Source: an uncultured Tabrizicola sp.
GTDB taxonomy: Bacteria > Pseudomonadota > Alphaproteobacteria > Rhodobacterales > Rhodobacteraceae
Reading direction: 5' to 3'
Assembly (NCBI GenBank): GCA_937858255.1
Contig: CALLZQ010000389.1
Span: 1 to 6,572, forward strand
DNA: 6,572 bases
Position numbers and translations under genes: made by a program. A model generated the notes under the pieces. The model saw nothing but the letters and a program-made list of their open reading frames with translations, did not search any database and was not told the DNA's origin. Of the stretch, positions 4,773 through 6,572 are shown piece by piece (the stretch's first letter is position 1; every line of letters starts with the position of its first letter).

Positions 4773-5798
4773 TTTTTTGCCTCTGACAACGGCTCGGCCG
4801 CCAGCCCCGAAGTGATGAATGCGCTGATGCGCGCGAATACCGGCTATGCCCGGGGCTATGGTGCCGATGAGATCATGGCCCGCGTCACCGCCCGTTTGCG
4901 AGAGATCTTCGAGGCACCCGAGGCCATCGTGCATCTGGTCGCGACAGGCACTGCGGCCAACTCGATTGCCCTCGCCACGCTTGCCCGCCAGCCTTGGAAC
5001 GGCATTTTCTGCCATCACCATGCCCATATCGCCGAGGATGAATGCGGCGCACCGGAATTTTATGCCCATGGGTCAAAGCTGATCCTCGTTGAGGGGGCGC
5101 ATGGCAAAATGACGCCCGAGACGCTGACGACCACGCTGGCTGCGACCCAGCAGGGCGGCGTCCATGGCGTGCAACGCGGCCCCCTGTCGATTACCAATGT
5201 CACCGAGGCCGGCACCGTCTACACCCCTGCCGAGGTCGCGGCCCTGACGGCCTGTGCCAAGGGCTACGGTCTGACCAGCCATCTCGATGGCGCGCGTTTT
5301 GCCAATGCGCTGGCCGCGACCGGCGCCAGCCCGGCCGAGATGACATGGAAAGCCGGGATTGACGCGGTCAGCTTTGGCGGCACCAAGAATGGCTGCCTTG
5401 GGGTCGAGGCGGTAATCCTGTTCGATCCGTCTCTGGACTGGGAGGTTCAGTTGCGGCGCAAGCGCGGCGGTCATCTGTTTTCCAAGAACCGCTTTCTGGC
5501 GGCGCAGATGGAGGGCTATCTGGAGGATGACCTCTGGCTGACCCGGGCCGCCCACGCCAATGCCATGGGCGCGCGTCTGGCCGAAGGACTGGCCCGCTAC
5601 AACGACGTCACCCAATGGCATCCGGTACAGGCGAACATGATGTTCCCGGAATGGAATGCCGGGCGGCATGAGCGGCTGACAGCGGCGGGGGCCACCTACT
5701 ATCACTTCCCGGCGCCCGCGGGGCGCGAGGCGGCACGGCTCGTCGCCTCATGGTCCACGCAGCCCGAGGATGTGGACGCCTTCCTTTCCGCGCTCTGA
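4770..5798 (+). CDS. ltaE: Low-specificity L-threonine aldolase
   Basis: This PLP-dependent, fold-type I enzyme cleaves L-threonine and L-allo-threonine to glycine and acetaldehyde, and usually also phenylserine-type beta-hydroxy amino acids. The protein has 342 residues, close to the usual 335-350. Near the N-terminus is the family opening FASDNGSAASPEVM, followed by the Tyr/Gly segment YARGYGADE. The cofactor site includes ATGTAANS (phosphate loop), the His cluster CHHHAHIAEDE (ring-stacking His), H171-L-D173-GAR (Asp to the pyridine nitrogen) and the Schiff-base lysine K206 in SFGGTKNG. The C-terminus has the small-domain pattern ending in WSTQPEDVDAFL. It is the last gene of the maoC-ribF-ycgN run, started by a one-base overlap with the preceding stop. 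A run of six T follows the ATG directly, making Phe-Phe, a possible slippage spot. The alternative name beta-eliminating lyase family covers the same fold, but the motifs favour the aldolase. Confidence 0.94.
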   Translation: MFFASDNGSAASPEVMNALMRANTGYARGYGADEIMARVTARLREIFEAPEAIVHLVATGTAANSIALATLARQPWNGIFCHHHAHIAEDECGAPEFYAHGSKLILVEGAHGKMTPETLTTTLAATQQGGVHGVQRGPLSITNVTEAGTVYTPAEVAALTACAKGYGLTSHLDGARFANALAATGASPAEMTWKAGIDAVSFGGTKNGCLGVEAVILFDPSLDWEVQLRRKRGGHLFSKNRFLAAQMEGYLEDDLWLTRAAHANAMGARLAEGLARYNDVTQWHPVQANMMFPEWNAGRHERLTAAGATYYHFPAPAGREAARLVASWSTQPEDVDAFLSAL

Positions 5799-5800
5799 GC

Positions 5801-5821
5801 CGGGCCCTTACAGCTTGCCCG
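5801..5821. terminator. Possible weak hairpin between convergent genes
   Basis: Only 9 nt separate the ltaE stop (5798) from the stop of the minus-strand gene (5808). CGGGC (5801-5805) and GCCCG (5817-5821) could form a 5-bp stem with an 11-nt loop, extending into the end of the minus-strand gene. There is no T-run on either side, so this is a poor intrinsic terminator. Rho or overlapping transcripts may end these units instead. Confidence 0.2.
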
Positions 5822-6404
5822 AGAGATAGAGGTCCAGATCCTCCAGCCGGTCCTGCCCCCAGAACCGCTCGTCCCCAACGATGTAGAAGGGTGCCCCAAA
5901 GGCGCCCCGCGCCACCGCCTCTTCCAGATTGGCCACATACTCATCTGCGGCGGTGAAAAGGCCGGTATCAGCCAGCTTGGGGTCAAAGCCATTCTGCGCG
6001 AGGATGTCCTTGATCACCTCATCCTCGGCAATATTGCGCTCTTCGGCCCAGCAGGCCCGGGTCAGACCGTGGACGAGGCCCCCCAGATCCCCACCCCCTG
6101 CCCGCGCCGCCGCGATCACCGCGTAAGACGAAGGCGCCGGGTTGCAAGGCCAGAACATCGGTTGCAGGTTCAGCTTTAGCCCGGCCTTGATCGCCTGCCG
6201 CCGCAATTCTTGCAGACGGTACTCCTTGCGCGCCTCATGGCGTTGCGCCGGGCGTACCCCGCCGGTGCGGTCAAAGAGGCTGAGGATATCCAGCGGCTTG
6301 TAGGCGATACTCGCCCCATGCCGTTGCGCGATCTGCTCAAGCCGCAGGCCCGCCAGATAGGTGTAGGGAGAAATCGTCGCAAAATAGTAATCGATCTGCG
6401 GCAT
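5808..6404 (-). CDS. 2-hydroxychromene-2-carboxylate isomerase-like protein (DsbA/GST-kappa fold)
   Basis: The 198-residue protein is of the HCCA isomerase family, a thioredoxin fold with an inserted helical domain. Near the N-terminus is DYYFATISPYTYLA, where S12 takes the place of the catalytic, glutathione-activating Ser of NahD (Ser11). In the middle, WPCNPAPSSYA matches the family N-P segment. Near the C-terminus, GAFGAPFYIVGDERFWGQDR contains the cis-Pro loop and the FWGQDR block typical of these isomerases. The founding enzymes act in naphthalene degradation with glutathione. No aromatic-degradation genes are present here, so the name states fold and family, not the substrate; a general glutathione-dependent role is equally possible. 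ATG (complement of 6402-6404) is preceded by AAGGGGAAAAGG on the minus strand, a good ribosome binding site. It is divergent from prs and convergent with ltaE. Confidence 0.9.
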   Translation of the reverse strand: MPQIDYYFATISPYTYLAGLRLEQIAQRHGASIAYKPLDILSLFDRTGGVRPAQRHEARKEYRLQELRRQAIKAGLKLNLQPMFWPCNPAPSSYAVIAAARAGGGDLGGLVHGLTRACWAEERNIAEDEVIKDILAQNGFDPKLADTGLFTAADEYVANLEEAVARGAFGAPFYIVGDERFWGQDRLEDLDLYLSGKL

Positions 6405-6437
6405 CGCGCCTTTTCCCCTTAAGGTCAGGTTTGCAAG

Positions 6438-6465
6438 ACCCTAGCCGGGTGATAAGCGGTGTCAA
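6438..6465 (-). promoter_or_regulatory. Probable promoter of the isomerase-like gene
   Basis: Reading the minus strand, a perfect TTGACA -35 box (complement of 6460-6465), a 16-nt spacer and TAGGGT (complement of 6438-6443) are followed, about 34 nt on, by the start codon. The -10 box matches the consensus at only three of six positions. The strong -35 and sensible position make it plausible. I found no equally good promoter for prs on the plus strand in this 93-nt divergent region. Confidence 0.45.
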
Positions 6466-6497
6466 CGTCGCGAATCCGCCGCTCCCGGAGACTTGAA

Positions 6498-6572
6498 ATG
6501 CCCGCCATCACCGAACCCAAGCTGATTTCCGGCAATGCGAACCTGTCGCTTGCCAAGTCGATTGCCCGCCGG
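6498..6572 (+). CDS. prs: Ribose-phosphate pyrophosphokinase (PRPP synthetase), 5' end only
   Basis: Only the first 25 codons are in the window, and the gene runs off the right edge. The peptide opens MPAITEPKLISGNANLSLAK and continues SIARR. It matches the start of alphaproteobacterial PRPP synthetases, where the first beta strand is followed by the SGNAN-x-x-LA turn. The enzyme makes 5-phosphoribosyl pyrophosphate from ribose 5-phosphate and ATP for nucleotide, histidine and NAD synthesis. ATG 6498 follows GGAG (6487-6490) with a seven-base gap, a clear ribosome binding site. The catalytic loop and PRPP-binding motif lie outside the window, so the assignment rests on the N-terminus alone. 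Confidence 0.85.
   Translation, partial: MPAITEPKLISGNANLSLAKSIARR

Noticed and set aside
5073..5705. A 210-codon minus-strand frame opposite ltaE
   Set aside because: The sense strand encodes the PLP lysine and the other aldolase motifs here; the antisense product has no recognisable features.
6431..6456. TTGCAA and GATAAG as a plus-strand promoter for prs
   Set aside because: The spacing between the two is 14 nt, too short for a standard promoter, and the -35 box is poor.
1..6572. Mobile element, CRISPR array, prophage, toxin-antitoxin or defence system
   Set aside because: No transposase, integrase, terminal repeats, spaced direct repeats, tRNA-like sequence or composition shift was seen. 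Every long coding frame is accounted for by a housekeeping or widespread family.

Overview
This is a GC-rich, densely coded window of ordinary chromosomal character. The protein families and wording of the motifs point to an alphaproteobacterium of the Rhodobacteraceae (Paracoccus/Rhodobacter/Roseobacter relatives). That placement rests on remembered resemblance of the TraB/GumN-like protein, the MaoC protein and the prs start to Rhodobacteraceae proteins, not on a search. There are no mobile elements, CRISPR arrays, tRNA or rRNA genes, and no base-composition break that would suggest a recently acquired island.

Layout from left to right. (1) Positions 1-761 hold the 3' part of a TraB/GumN-family protein whose start lies outside the window. 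(2) Positions 851-1771 encode a family II (manganese-dependent) inorganic pyrophosphatase. It has its own strong-looking promoter at 789-817 and is closed by a very good GNRA-loop terminator at 1796-1821. (3) Positions 1877-2752 encode a class IIA HAD hydrolase of the alphaproteobacterial TIGR01459 type, with Trp in place of the second motif I Asp. (4) After a 125-nt spacer rich in inverted repeats comes a tight run of four genes, probably one operon (2878-5798): a MaoC hotdog dehydratase, bifunctional riboflavin kinase/FAD synthetase ribF, a YcgN-type CxxCxxCC cysteine-cluster protein, and a low-specificity L-threonine aldolase that overlaps its upstream neighbour by one base. (5) On the minus strand, converging on the operon with a 9-nt gap, is a 2-hydroxychromene-2-carboxylate isomerase-like (DsbA/GST-kappa fold) protein at 5808-6404. 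(6) It is divergent from prs (ribose-phosphate pyrophosphokinase), of which only the first 25 codons are present (6498 onward).

Functionally the window is mostly housekeeping. Pyrophosphatase and PRPP synthetase are general phosphate/nucleotide enzymes, RibF makes FMN and FAD, and the MaoC protein and threonine aldolase act on acyl-CoA and amino acids. The HAD phosphatase beside ribF is the most useful lead, because the dephosphorylation step of riboflavin synthesis and flavin/PLP phosphate turnover are carried out by HAD enzymes that are often unassigned. I do not see a new defence, mobile or secretion system here. The points worth a second look are family-level active-site changes (HAD DxWG, pyrophosphatase DTNN) and several structured leader or promoter regions.
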